A DNA stretch of 64,000 bases from the NCBI RefSeq assembly GCF_963678635.1, contig NC_087071.1, positions 40,441,797-40,505,796 on the forward strand, written 5' to 3'. The notes beneath the pieces are model-generated. The model was not told the DNA's origin, searched no databases, and saw nothing but the letters and a program-made list of their open reading frames with translations. A program made the translations under genes and the position numbers. This DNA comes from Symsagittifera roscoffensis (lineage: Eukaryota; Xenacoelomorpha; Acoela; Convolutidae). Of this stretch, positions 39,765 through 51,210 are shown one piece after another (within the stretch, counting starts at the first letter, position 1; every line of letters begins with the position of its first letter).

Positions 39765-40265
39765 TTTTTGAAATTTTCTCAAAAACTACCTTCCCAATCT
39801 GGGATTTTAAGTTGAATGGATAGAACTTGTTATGGAAACTTTCCCTGCATAAGTGATCAAGCCGATATTTTTTACACAAAAAATTATGAACCTCGCAAAA
39901 GTCAAATTTTCAATTTTTTGACCTCTGTTGAAAAAAATTGTTTCCCAGAAACTACCCCTCAAAATCTGATAATTTTGGCTCAATGAAAAGAACAGATTGT
40001 GGGAAAATCCCTCGCGCAAACAATTTTGACCAAATTTTTTTACACCAAAAAGTTATGGCCTTCGGAAAAGTCAAAGTTACAATTTTTTGAGCGTCTTCGA
40101 AACTTTTTGATTCTCAAAAACGACCGCGCAAAACTGAGATTTTGGGCTCAATGAGTAAAATGAATTGTGGAAAACTTCCTTTCATAATCGGCTTTGCCCA
40201 AATTTTTGACAACTCAGAAAATTATGGCCCTCGCAAAAGTCAAATTTTCAATTTTTTTTACGTTT
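39765..40265. repeat. Tandem repeat, about 168-bp unit, three copies
   Basis: The anchor 'aaaagtcaaattttcaattttttga' (with variants) recurs at about 39,897, 40,066 and 40,234. Between anchors, '..atctgggattttaag..', '..atctgataattttggctcaatga..' and '..actgagattttgggctcaatga..' align. Divergence is visible, so it is an older array. Confidence 0.8.
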
Positions 40266-40269
40266 TTTG

Positions 40270-41095
40270 AATTTTTTTATGATTGTTTATTAACGAGAGT
40301 AATATAATACAGACTGGTAAACAATAAACCGCATGTACAAATCAAACCCACAAAGGATCATGCAAAAAACTATGCAGCTTATTGAGGCATGACCCTGAAA
40401 AAACCTATGACAGAAGTTGCGAGATAATTCAAAAAAATAAATATCATTAAGAAACAATGAAAACAAGTTTTTGGAATACCCATTTAGTTGATGCTCAGTT
40501 AATTGGTTTAGAATATCTGGTATCAGCTCGCTTGATTTCAAAAAATTATAACATTTAAGAGACACATTTTTCCATGAACGCTGTTGTAGTTCCAGTTTTC
40601 ATGCTTGGTAAAGTTTTTGCCACAGAGGCCCGAGTAACCCGACAATTATTTAGAGATTCCAAACTAAAAGTTTCAAGGGGAGTTTTACCACGAGGTTGTT
40701 TAAAAGTTTCTTTGAAAATTTGTCTGAAATTTAAGTCAAAAACGGCTTCAATCTCAAACGAATATAGGATATATGAGGCATGATCAAATTTTCTCTTGAA
40801 ACAAATAGTTTTAAAAATACGTTTTTGCATCACAATTATTTTTTCTAATATTGCATAGCAGTTATTAAATTTAACCAGCACATTTTTCGAGAAATAGTTT
40901 CTACCCTTTAATATTAAACCGTTAAATTTAGCTAATTTACCACAAATATTATTAATATGACATTCAAATTTGAGCCTGTTGTCCATTTGAATTCCTAAAT
41001 ACCTAAAATCAGAAACCTCGGCGAGTAAATTATTCCCAAAAGAATAATGTACTCAAGATTTTTGGTTCAATTAGAACGGGATGTGGAAGGCGCCT
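40270..41095 (-). mobile_element. LINE (non-LTR) 3' fragment: RT C-terminal region
   Basis: Minus-strand reading from about 41,095 gives FGNNLLAEVSDFRYLGIQMD, then NRLKFECHINNICGKLAKFN and IIVMQKRIFKTICF. The order YLGI..D..L.w..HI, K...., QKR..R.I is typical of jockey/CR1-type LINE reverse transcriptases just past the catalytic domain. The frame runs from 40,986 to a TGA at 40,555, and an in-frame TGA lies near 41,052. The catalytic core is absent, so this is a 5'-truncated dead copy. The rest down to about 40,270 is probably its 3' untranslated part. Confidence 0.75.
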
Positions 41096-41162
41096 TTGAA
41101 TAAACGGCTCTTTCTAAATTTTTTTACACAGTAACATATGACTCAATAAGTTATAACAAAGG

Positions 41163-41187
41163 TTTTTTATGGGGGGGGGGGGGTTTG
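41163..41187. repeat. Poly-G tract
   Basis: An uninterrupted G run of about 12 or more after 'ggttttttat', unusual in this AT-rich DNA. Confidence 0.8.
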
Positions 41188-41528
41188 CATGGCTACTTAA
41201 ATTGTCTCGGTTAAGTTGTCTACAACTTGGTTTTTTCTGCAGCTGATTTTGGTCGACTAACGTTAAGAAAGCTCTAATAACTCTAACAAAAGGCAAACAA
41301 TTCTAACTTTAACTAACGTTAAGAAATATCTGGGGGAGATGAGAGGCTCGAAATTTTTTTTTTTCAAAAAATGACTAAAAATGGCATTTTTGTCACATCA
41401 CGGGAATTGGCAACCATCTTTGCGAAAAAACTATGTCCGCCCATATTACCGTAGTTTCTTGGGTCACTGTAAAGATCTCAGTTTGATGCCTAGATGTTTT
41501 TTGGCTCACTCTAATTTTTGATACCTAG

Positions 41529-41719
41529 ACGGAATCGTGGTTCCCTCGGACAGTAACTACTCTACCATCCACACTCTCTTCGGTGAGTCATGGCGGGTAG
41601 AGAATGAATCTGATTGGCTGTTCGATTTGTCTGCTTCTATGGTATCCGATGACGTGAACGAACAGTTCGCCATGCCCAATTATGACGTCTCAGAGAACTT
41701 CACAGAACAATATAAAGAA
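41529..41719 (+). CDS. Exon of a VWD-region extracellular protein (mesh/SUSD2/mucin-4-like)
   Basis: After an acceptor (gatacctag) the frame reads GIVVPSDSNYSTIHTLFGES, then WRVENESDWLFDLSASMVSD, ending YKE at donor GTGAGT in phase 0. The FG.SWRV....SLF pattern is characteristic of the region after the VWD core in mesh, SUSD2 and mucin-4 proteins. Sequons NYS, NES and NFT suit an extracellular domain. The exon needs one base from an upstream exon. Upstream NIDO, AMOP and VWD-core exons were not found in the window, and the assembly gap lies 1.8 kb upstream. Confidence 0.7.
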
Positions 41720-42797
41720 GTGAGTTGAAATTAAACTGGGTTTCATCTATTACACATTAAACAAACTGTTAAGATAATTATTATGTTTTTTTTTCATAAT
41801 AGTTTTTCCTTTGGAGGACTGCCTCGAGGATTTGGGTAGAAGATGATGGTGGGCAACTTTTTAGCAATGATTAGGGCGTTAAGGTGCATTGGTAGAGATG
41901 TTACCCAATACTCAAATGATTGCTGATCCAAAAGGCATGTTCTCTGCAATTTGGAATGTGAGCTCTTGTAAAGCTGTCATGACCAAATTTGGCACATATT
42001 GATGCTTTTGGCCCAATAAAACAAACTGCCTGTAGCTCAGATATTTTTGGCAAATTAGAGTATTAATAGCAAATTCTTTCAAAAACAAATTGTCTGCTGA
42101 AAACCTGCACTGGATTTGTTCTTGTAGTTCAAGCTCACATCTAAGAAAAATAAAAAGAAATCAATACTAAGGAAGGTTCGTGGTCTAAGCTATAATTGCT
42201 TCGCATATGCTCTCATACAACAAAATGGAACAAAAAATTGAGTAAAATGTTTTATCAAATTTAATAAAATCAACAATGTTTTTTAAATCAATTAAAATGA
42301 ATTTTTGTCCGCTTTAGTTTTTTTTTTGGAAATTCTTTTGCAATTTGATAAAACTAAATAGCCGTTCAGGCGTCTGCAAATTTTTGCATTTATCAAATGA
42401 ATAACGCAATAATTTTGCGCGATGAGTAGACGACCATTAAACGTTCTCAAATTGCAAAACATTTCATATCCCGCCCCTCTCAACGTTTGCCATTTATCTC
42501 CCTGAACAATGATGCCCATTTATCCCATCAGAATCAATCAAACATTCCCACCCCAAAAACCAACCAACCCCCAACCCAACGTTTTGTTCTTTCTCCATTG
42601 CCCATTTTTGGAAGTTTTTGCAAAATTTGCGTTTTTTTGTTGGTCGATCCATTCAAAAACAGTTTTTTTTATTTTCGTACTTACATAAAAAACCCATACA
42701 TACATTCATTCATACAAAATACAAACGTGGTCCAAATCCGATAATTATCTGAATACGTTAAAAAAGTGGTTAAAAGCAACAAAATTGAGAAAACTAA

Positions 42798-43205
42798 GGA
42801 ACTCATGCTTGAAGGAATGAATGCTTGAAATTTATTTTAGCTTACTTTCAACCTATCAGAATTGAGTACTCAAAATCTCAAAGTAAATCGGAAAATTTCA
42901 AAGTAAGAAAACAAATCCTGGCCATTAGTGTTAATACTGACCGATTAGATAATAAACAGATGAGTTTTCAAGACTTAAAAGTTCTTATCAACTTGAACTC
43001 ATAAATCTTGATGTTTATCTGATAAGTATTGCGGTTGTAACCCGCAATTTGTAATATTTTTGATTATTTTCCACTGATTTAAAACATTTTCTGTTAATAT
43101 TGACTTCGATTTTGTGAGAAAGGCATTTAGCCAATAGGAAGCTTAGCTTAGCGATTTGGATTGGTTAAAACTTTACAAGCAGTCAGTCCTTCAAGCATGA
43201 GAACC
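42798..43205. mobile_element. MITE with 30-bp terminal inverted repeats
   Basis: The left end GGAACTCATGCTTGAAGGAA and the complement of the right end (ending TCCTTCAAGCATGAGAACC) match at 26 of 30 positions. It is 408 bp with no coding capacity. No target-site duplication was identified. Confidence 0.65.
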
Positions 43206-43547
43206 CTCCACATAATATGAGTATGATTGAAAATTGCTAAGAACAAAAGTGGGATTGAAAAGCGAGTAACCAATTTTAGCTGAAAATGTGCAAACGATTC
43301 TGTGTGCATTAAAATTTGCATCTGAGAGGTGCGTACCCACGGAGCCGCATTCCCGGATAGCCGAAAAAACTAAATACCTCAGGTTTTAGTTAAATTAAAC
43401 CAGAAAACTCTTGAGACGCATTTTGATTGGACAGAAAATGCCTCAAAATTTTGCAGCTTGTTAGCTTACAAAATTCTGAACATTTTTAAGAGATTGGATT
43501 GGCTAATACTTTTTCTGTCATTGAATTAATTAACACTAAAAGTCTGA

Positions 43548-43815
43548 CCTCTACAGGGATTCCACCCTTTCGCCAACCAAAGGTTCCCTCTTTGGTATGT
43601 TTTATGATATCCATTTTCGGCCGACAAACCCTAAAATTTTTCAATAAATGCAAATTTTGAAGGGGAGCACGCGCTGAAAAACGCAAGTTTTGGTCAAAAT
43701 TTTTTAAAAAATCCTAAAAACGGCGTTTTGGCCTAATTTTTGAAACATTTGCCTCCCCCCCCCCCCCACCCCACCTCCTCCTCGAGAAAATTTTAGAACC
43801 GCCCCGGCATTAACA
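43548..43815. mobile_element. hAT-MITE-like piece inside the composite, first copy
   Basis: In inverted orientation it matches 47,340-47,580: 'aaccctaaaattttt', 'gaaggggagcacgcgc' and a poly-C run. It ends TTTTAGAACCGCCCCGG, the complement of the CAGGGGCGGATCTAAAA-type terminus at 47,261. The other end is missing. A second copy lies at about 44,570-44,835 in the duplicated unit. Confidence 0.55.
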
Positions 43816-44101
43816 TTATAATCGATAATACTTTCGGTTGGGGTCCCTTAATAGTTCTTTGTCTGCCGGAAGGGGGAGGGGGCGTGGTGGGGTATGGAAC
43901 GGGGTTAATTGGGAGTAGGGTAAGGAAGAATGATGGGACTAAGTGTGTGTGTGGGGGGAGGGGGTAGAGAAAGGAGGTACCCTAAATAAGAAAACAATGT
44001 TTTTAAGTAAGTTTATAGGATCTCTTCAACTATTCCCCTTATGGTACCTAGTAACGAATCGCTGCCCCCATCAACCTATTAAGAAATGGGCAAGGGGGCA
44101 G

Positions 44102-44313
44102 GGCTCTTTTCCAGTTCCCCCCTTTCAAATTTAATTTTGAAAAGTCTAATTAACGTTGTTACAATGCAATGAACTTTGGCTGTTGAACAAATCGACAATT
44201 GTAAACAGATTTGTTCTTCATACTTTACAGCGTAACATCACGCATTTAGTGGTAATAACACGTAAAACAAATATAAACTCGTTATTTTGAAAGGGGGGAA
44301 CTGGAAAAGAGCC
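44102..44313. mobile_element. Nested foldback element, perfect 28-bp arms
   Basis: Arms 44,102-44,129 and 44,286-44,313 are exact complements (GGCTCTTTTCCAGTTCCCCC and on). The 212-bp unit recurs at 45,124-45,336 in the second tandem copy. Confidence 0.75.
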
Positions 44314-46574
44314 GGGGGCAGAAGGGGGATAATTGTTGAGTCGATCCCACGGTGCGTACCCACGGAGCCGCATTCCCGGATAGCCGAAAAAACTAAATAC
44401 CTCCGGTTTTAGTTAAATTAAACCAGAAAACTCTTGAGACGCATTTTGATTGGACAGAAAATGCCTCAAAATTTTGCAGCTTGTTAGCTTACAAAATTCT
44501 GAACCTTTTAAGAGATTGGATTGGCTAATACTTTTTCTGTCAATGAATTAATTAACCTTAAAAATGTGACCTCTACAGGGATTGCACCCCTTCGCCAACC
44601 AAAGGTTCCCTCTTTGGTATGTTTTATGATATCCATTTTCGGCCGACAAACTCTAAAATTTTTCAATAAATGCAAATTTTGAAGGGGAGCACGCGCTGAA
44701 AAACGCAATTTTTGGTCAAAATATTTTAAAAAATCCTAAAAACGGCGTTTTGGCCTGATTTTTTAAACATTTGCCTCCCCCCCCCCCCCCACCCCACCTC
44801 CTCCTCGAGAAAATTTTAGAACCGCCCCGGCATTAACATTATAATCGATAATACTTTCGGTTGGGGTCCCTTAATAGTTCTTTGTCTGCCGGAAGGGGGA
44901 GGGGGCGTGGTGGGGTATGGAACGGGGGTAATTGGGAGTAGGGTAAGGAATAATGATGGGACTAAGTGTGTGTGGGGGGGAGGGGGTAGAGAAAGGGGGT
45001 ACCCTAAATAAGAAAACAATGTTTTTAAGTAAGTTTGTAGGATCTCTTCAACTATTCCCCTTATGGTACCTAGTAACGAATCGCTGCCCCCATCAACCTA
45101 TTAAGAAATGGGCAAGGGGGCAGGGCTCTTTTCCAGTTCCCCCCTTTCAAATTTAATTTTGAAAAGTCTAATTAACGTTGTTACAATGCAATGAACTTTG
45201 GCTGTTGAACAAATCGACAATTGTAAACAGATTTGTTCTTCATACTTTACAGCGTAACATCACGCATTTAGTGGTAATAACACGTAAAACAAATATAAAA
45301 CTCGTTATTTTGAAAGGGGGGAACTGGAAAAGAGCCGGGGGCAGAAGGGGGATAATTGTTGAGTCGATCCGAAATTTCGCCTATCGGGGAACGGATTTTT
45401 ATTTTTCGGCTATCCGGGAACGAGTTTATTTTTCGGCTATCCGTATTCGGCTCCGTGACATGCCACCATCTCACAAAGCGGTGAAAATTGATTAAAAGGG
45501 TTTCATTGCTTTTATCTATAAAAATGAAAAGTATTCTACTATAAATTATTTGCGATGGATTTTGAAGCTTCAATAAATAAAGGAAATATAATCCGTTTTT
45601 TAAATTAATTTCAATCAATTACTTAGATATTTCACTTGCCAGAAATGCTATAAGTTTCTTGTTACACTACATTTTTCGGACACTGCAGAATGTGGCAAAC
45701 AAATCTCACTGAAAGTGTCATTTTGACAGTGTAGGTTTTTTCAGGTTCCTCCCTAAATACCGCCATGTATTTTATTGTTCGTTTCTTTCTAATTTTAAAA
45801 TTGGCAGACTTTTCAGATAAAGCTTGTTTTAAAATGTATCACAAAATTAATTGAATTTGAGTCAGCTTAAAAAGAAGTAGAAAAATCCAAAAGCAGAAAA
45901 ATTTCACTGGTAGAACCAAACGTAAAAAGCAAGGAAAATCCGGGGAAACTTCTCACTACCATTATTCTCATTCTTACAAATTAACCTTATTATCTATTCT
46001 TGGATGGGTACTGTAAATAAGGTCTTTATAGTGATTTGGGATATCTCGGAAATTCATTTTTGCCAACATAAAAGAAAGGCGGACAAAATTTCTGCAATTT
46101 TTTTTGAGACCCCTTCCCTCACTATGAAAATCCTAGATCTGTCCCCCCTGAGGCCTTGAGTCGGCCCGCGGAAAAATTATTTGTTCTGAGGATCAAATAG
46201 GTGATCGTACATCTCCAAATCTAAGATAATTTTTTATTGACTGCAAGTTTTTTTGGCAACCGTTTCAGTCATATCAGAAGTTGACCTTGACTGACCCTGG
46301 TCGACTCATGTACAGACTCTGGTCAACTTGTGTATCAACCCTGGTCGACTGAAATAATTAGTCTACTTTTGTAACTTGGTTCGGTTGAGGACATTCGATC
46401 GACCCATACGGTCGATACAAACTTCAATCGTCACCTCACCTCATTCTGGACTGAAATTAATAATCACAAAACGGATAGTTTATTTCCGGCACAATTTGAT
46501 CTTACTTTTTTCTTTGGCTTCATTCCTCTTTAAATAATTATTCTGATAGTTTTTTATCAATTTCTTTTCTTAAG

Positions 46575-46862
46575 GCTTGTGGCAACAACGCGTTCTGCGT
46601 TCTGGACATCTGGCTTACTAATGACCCCTCCATCGCTCAGGACTACTCCAATCTGGCTCAATCTAACTTCAGGGGGGCGAACACTGAGTCGCTGAACAAC
46701 CTCTTCTGGGAACTCCAGACTGCAGATCTGGGATTTCCCCGTATAATCGAACCCGAAGAAACAACCCGTCGCTCCTCGGCCGAACCCCTAGATATGAAAA
46801 TCATGAGCTGCTTGATTACGTATGCTCTCCTGAAAACAATTGTCTATTTTCAAGAGAACTGA
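46575..46862 (+). CDS. Exon of the VWD-region protein, probable C-terminal end
   Basis: Joins exon 41,529-41,719 in phase 0. It reads ACGNNAFCVLDIWLTNDPSI, then NNLFWELQTADLGFPRII. In mesh/SUSD2/mucin-4 proteins the corresponding segment is C......C.fD...T.., then N.FP..I, so the two exons support each other. The frame stops at TGA 46,860. AATAAA at 47,018 supports an end here. The family usually continues into sushi or EGF and membrane segments, so this form would be short. A donor-like AC/GTATGC at 46,820 allows an alternative continuation (see findings). Confidence 0.7.
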   Translation, partial: ACGNNAFCVLDIWLTNDPSIAQDYSNLAQSNFRGANTESLNNLFWELQTADLGFPRIIEPEETTRRSSAEPLDMKIMSCLITYALLKTIVYFQEN

Positions 46863-47017
46863 GAAAAGTGACCAGAAACAAAGAGGAAAAAAAACACAAA
46901 AAAAGACAAAAAAAAGCAAAAAAAGACAAAAAAGCAAACAAAAATTAACGAAAAAATGCAGAATACGTCATTGAAAAACTACAAAAGAACAAACAGAATG
47001 CCTGAGATGAAAGTTTC

Positions 47018-47023
47018 AATAAA
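47018..47023 (+). terminator. Polyadenylation signal AATAAA
   Basis: It lies 156 bp after the stop at 46,862, behind a purine-rich A/G tract (46,866-46,960). The spacing fits a short 3' untranslated region of the VWD gene. Confidence 0.45.
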
Positions 47024-47260
47024 TTCAGCTTAGATTGATGACTGAATTTCAAAATTGATATCTCGCTATTAACTTTTTTCGCAAAATCTGTAAACTAATA
47101 AGCTTAAACTGTATGTTTAAATTGATCTCTAGAACCAAACTGTCAAAAAATTTTTTAATCAGCTTAAAAAAGGGAGGATTTAGATTTGATGCTCTTTTTC
47201 ACTCCCCTCTCAACATTTCCAAAATTTCATTATCAGATAAATTTATCATGCTATCATGGC

Positions 47261-47641
47261 CAGGGGCGGATCTAAAATTATCTCAAAAATTTTATCTACC
47301 TTTTCTAGGAGCACTCACAGAACACTATAAAAAACCCTTTTTGACCGAATAATTTTGCCGCATGCAAATTTTTGAGAAAAAACAGGCCAAAAAACCGTTT
47401 CTGAGCACTTTTTGAAAATTTTTGACCAAAAAAATGCGTTTTTTTGTCGCGCACTCCCCTTCAAAATTCAAAATAGTATATACTGACTGACACCAAACCG
47501 ACTTTTGAAAATTTTAGGGTTGGTCGGCCTCAAAAAAAATACCAAAGGGTGGACCCTTTGGTCGGCGAGGGGGTCGAATCCCTAAGAGAGGAAGGACCGT
47601 CCGCCTCCACTCCAGTCCCCCCCCCCCCAATTCCGCCCGTG
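47261..47641. mobile_element. hAT-type MITE with perfect 8-bp target-site duplication
   Basis: The element starts CAGGGGCGGATCTAAAATT and ends CCAATTCCGCCCGTG. CAGGGGCGG is a typical hAT terminus. ATCATGGC flanks it on both sides (47,253-47,260 and 47,642-47,649), exactly the 8-bp duplication hAT transposases make. At 381 bp with no intact gene, it is non-autonomous. The perfect duplication suggests a fairly young insertion. Confidence 0.88.
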
Positions 47642-48159
47642 ATCATGGCTTCATGCATGATTTTTCTTACTGAAGTATAAAAAACAGTGTGTTCGAAGTT
47701 ATTTGATATTTTTCCTTGCAAAGTTTCATTTCTTCGAAATTGAATTAAATCAATTGCGGGATGGGCTTGAAGAAAACCATATTTGCACTGAGTTTTTAAT
47801 AATGTTTTTATTTAGTTCGCACCTGTAAATTAAATTGAGGAATAAACCATTTTGATCAATTTTTGTTCAGGCAAGCTTGAAACGATCAGTAAGTTCTGTC
47901 ATTAACAATTTTATATTTGTTTCAAAGTTTTCGTTAAAATCAAAGGTTTTGTAGGAGATTTTGTTGAAATGGTCTTTTTCAGAAAACTTGTTTGTTAGAC
48001 GATGGGGACCCGCAATGAGGTTCCATTGACAATTATCCATTATTAAAGATTATCTTGATCTTACTCCATAAAGTACTAATATAAAAGATTATAATGGAAT
48101 CATTAAGCCTACAAATTAGTGAGCAGTGTAACCCCTTATAATAGATTGTAATGTTTAAA

Positions 48160-48216
<57 letters not shown>

Positions 48217-49280
48217 TAACGCACTATAGTGTATTGATCAGAACTGCTAAATGTCTTCGAAAATTTGCCAGACCATGACAAAAGCGTATCACATAGCTCG
48301 AAACTTCAACGCTTTTAAGCAAAAAGACGTTGAATCATATGAAGTAAAAGTTAAAGTGATTAAAAAAATCTTCTTGTAAATTTTTCCTCTTCAATAATTT
48401 CCCTTATCTGCTCATGTATTTTTTTTAGTTTGGGCGAAGGGTAGGTACTCAGGGGGTCGATTAAACTTGATTAGACTTTTTTGAAGTTACAAGATTTTTT
48501 AAGATTGCTCCAAATAAACTTTGAAAATTCATTTTACAAATTTTTCGGGCTTGAAAATTGTTCATGACTGTTTACCTCTTATCTGCGTCTATAATTGTAC
48601 AATAAGCCTGCTCGCTCGTTTTATTAGACAAAAAAGCAAAATTTTTCAACTGTTTTTCCTTGACATTGAGAAACCTTTTAATATCGATCGAAGCACGGCT
48701 AAAAAGTCTTTAATATGATATATCACTCAATACAGCCCGATGAATTTTTTTGGTGCCTGTTTTTGAAAAAAAAAGACTCAGATACACAATTTTTATTCAT
48801 TTCAATGGTCGGAAAAATAAGTTAAAGCATTTTTTCTTTTCGTCTGAGAAAACGCTCAATTAACTGATTATCGCCCGCAAACATGTCAATTTTTATGATA
48901 CGATATAAATTCATAAAAACAAGAAATTTTGATCAGTTTTTTTGTTTAAGCAAGTTTGAAAATTTCAATCAGTTTCACAGCTTATGCAAATTTTTTTTAG
49001 AAAAATGCAACAAAATTTTTTCATTTCCTAGTTAATTTGAAAACAACATTTTGACTATTTCTTCGTACTTTCGAGTGAAACAGAAAACTCAAATATAAAA
49101 AATTTTATTGTTTGGTAGAAAGCATAACTGATAAAAATTATAGTTTACAGATTTTTCAAAAATTATAATCTATTCAATCCTGTTTTTTTGTCGAAGGAAA
49201 AAAATCTGTTATAAATTATTATGTTTGATTATCTTTCCTTCAAAATATTTTTCTTCAAGTCGTTTATGATCATGTAAAAC
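47642..49280. other. Non-coding, AT-rich, with (TA)n microsatellite
   Basis: No gene seen. A (TA)n run of about 25 units lies at 48,163-48,213, next to TTATAAT-type palindromes. The segment 48,580-48,820 is the partner of the dispersed repeat at 37,500. Confidence 0.5.
48163..48213. repeat. (TA)n microsatellite
   Basis: An uninterrupted TA dinucleotide run of about 50 bp. Confidence 0.95.
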
Positions 49281-49299
49281 CTCTTTTTTGCATAATTAT

Positions 49300-50620
49300 T
49301 TTCACAGCAAAACATATCTTATTTATATTTTATGGGTTTCAACATTGCTGGCAATAAAGATACCTCCAATCGTGAGAAATCTTGTTCCTTTTTGCATCAA
49401 ATGGACACAAAATTTAACTAGGAAACAAAAAGTTCATTGGGATCATTGCATACTAGTTGAAGGGTTCCCGCGGTCAGTGAAAAAAAAAATCAAGCCAAAA
49501 AAATCATTAGACTGAAACATGTTTGGTTGTTTAAAAAACTACAAAAAAAACTGGTTCAAGCACAATAAACTCGCAAAAAATTATGATTGCCATTTTTTTT
49601 TCTAAATTTTTACTTTTTTAGTCTTATAAGCTAACCTCTATGACATCCATAAAGTAAAAACAACTTAGATCCAAGTTCGAACAAAAGGGCAAGATGAAGA
49701 AATTATAAGCATTTATAATGGATCAAGTTGGATTCTATTAAATCGCAAAAAAAAACAGAATTCCAAAAAATTGAATATGATCAATTGTAAATCTCTGGAA
49801 AATTAGATAAAATAAGAATCGAATATAGTCAACCCAATTTTTCTATGTTTGATTATAAAATGTTAAAGAAGTGATAATAGACAATTCTTAATTTTACTAA
49901 AAACATTTTTAGTGGAAGATTAACTTTTGAAAATGGATGCGGGTATTTTTTCAAAAATTTTTATCAAATCAGTTGTAATCAAATAAAAATCTTGTTTGCC
50001 TGGATTTTTTCATACCAAAACATATATTATGTGTGTTAAATGGATGGCAATAACGATATCTCTAATCGTGAGAAATCTTGTTCGTTTTTGCATCAATTAA
50101 ACACAAAATTTAAACACGAACCAAAGGCTTCACCGGGATCATTGCATACTAGTTGAAAGGTTCCCGCCGTCTCATTTTCACTTTTTTCAATAAATTGTGT
50201 TAAGCCAAAACAAAAAAAAAGCATTATGAAGAAAAAAAAATCACAAAAAAACTATATTTGAGTATACTACAATTTTTCTTTCTTTTTAGCTAGTGTCTTT
50301 GACAACCGTAAGCTAAAAACACTTTAGATTCAAGATCAAACAAAAAGGGCAAGAAAAGGGATTAATAGCAACATAAGGGATCATGTTGCTTTATAATGAA
50401 TAGCAAAAAAACAGGATTTCAAACAAATGAAATAATCAATAATCGCTTATAAGTGTATGGAAAATTAGATAAAAATAACACTCGATTATAACCAATCAAA
50501 TTGTACTACAATTGATTATAAATTGTTATAAAAAAGAGAGGAATATAAAAAATTCCTAATTATAGTAAAATTATGAACTAGTCGATTATTAACGCTTGAG
50601 AATGGGCTGGGGCTGTGATC
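49300..50620. repeat. Dispersed repeat, two tandem-like copies of about 690 bp
   Basis: The segments at 49,300-49,900 and 50,010-50,600 share 'gtgagaaatcttgttc', 'gggatcattgcatactagtt' and 'aggttcccgc', each followed by an AT-rich tail with TTATAAT palindromes. A third, diverged copy starts near 60,680 ('agttgaaagtttcgcgcggt'). Confidence 0.65.
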
Positions 50621-51200
50621 ATTTTTTAAGGGCTGAAAATAGTTAATTTTGCAAATCGAGAACAACTGCAAAAGTGAGTGTAATTCACTGCGCAATTCAG
50701 TAGATTTCACCTAAACGCATTTTTTTTTACTAAACGTGTGTTAAGCCAAAAGAAACTGACAACTTGAATAAAAACTTATTGAACTGTTTAAAATTTTTGT
50801 TTAAAATAATCGATTAAAACTGATTTAATTGAAGTGACAAAAAAAGTTTTTATCCATTTTAAATCAATTTTAATCGATTTTTTCCAATTTTTTGCGGTAA
50901 CTGACCATAAAACTCTAATATAATCGAATAATATCCATGAAACTCCAGTGCGAGTAAAGCGAACCTGGATATGTGAACAAAATTGTCTGAACAAACACTG
51001 GCTCAAAATGAAACCAAATAATTCTAATTTAAAAGAAATAGTGAAACTGAGGTCGTCGAAACCAACTCAAATTTACATTAATTGCAATTAACTGCACGTA
51101 AGTTTATTTAATGTTGAGAACGAGCAAAAACATTTGATCTTTTGATTTCGAACATTTAATTGCGATTTATTTGATCCTCTTTCTGAGTCAAAAACAGATA
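50620..51200. other. Non-coding, no gene recognised
   Basis: AT-rich sequence with palindromic ATTAAAAC/TTTTAATCGATT stretches at 50,800-50,900. No coding signal. Confidence 0.4.
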
Positions 51201-51210
51201 ATAATGTGTC

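Larger units (their letters stand above)
43328..45467. mobile_element. Composite inverted-repeat element with internal 1,022-bp tandem duplication
   Basis: The left terminus CACGGAGCCGCATTCCCGGA (43,338 on) is the near-complement of the right terminus ending TCCGTATTCGGCTCCGTG (45,457). Outer ggtg...cacc ends extend this to 43,328 and 45,467. Flanks atctgaga and atctcaca agree at 6 of 8 bases, a weak 8-bp duplication candidate. Internally, all landmarks repeat at a 1,022-bp offset (43,486 and 44,508; 43,943 and 44,965). No transposase was recognised, so it is non-autonomous. Confidence 0.65.
41720..46574 (+). other. Large intron of the VWD gene, loaded with repeats
   Basis: 4,855 bp, donor GTGAGT, acceptor tttcttttcttaag. 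It contains a SINE-like patch (about 41,866-41,960), a MITE (42,798-43,205) and a 2.1-kb composite inverted-repeat element (43,328-45,467). No internal exon was recognised. Confidence 0.6.

Noticed and set aside
39477-39879. Frames of about 110 residues across the gap
   Set aside because: They consist mostly of unknown residues from the 200 N.
44816-45495. Frames of 67-116 residues on both strands
   Set aside because: They are shadows of the repeated inverted-repeat element; the peptides are low in complexity and are repeated at the 1,022-bp offset.
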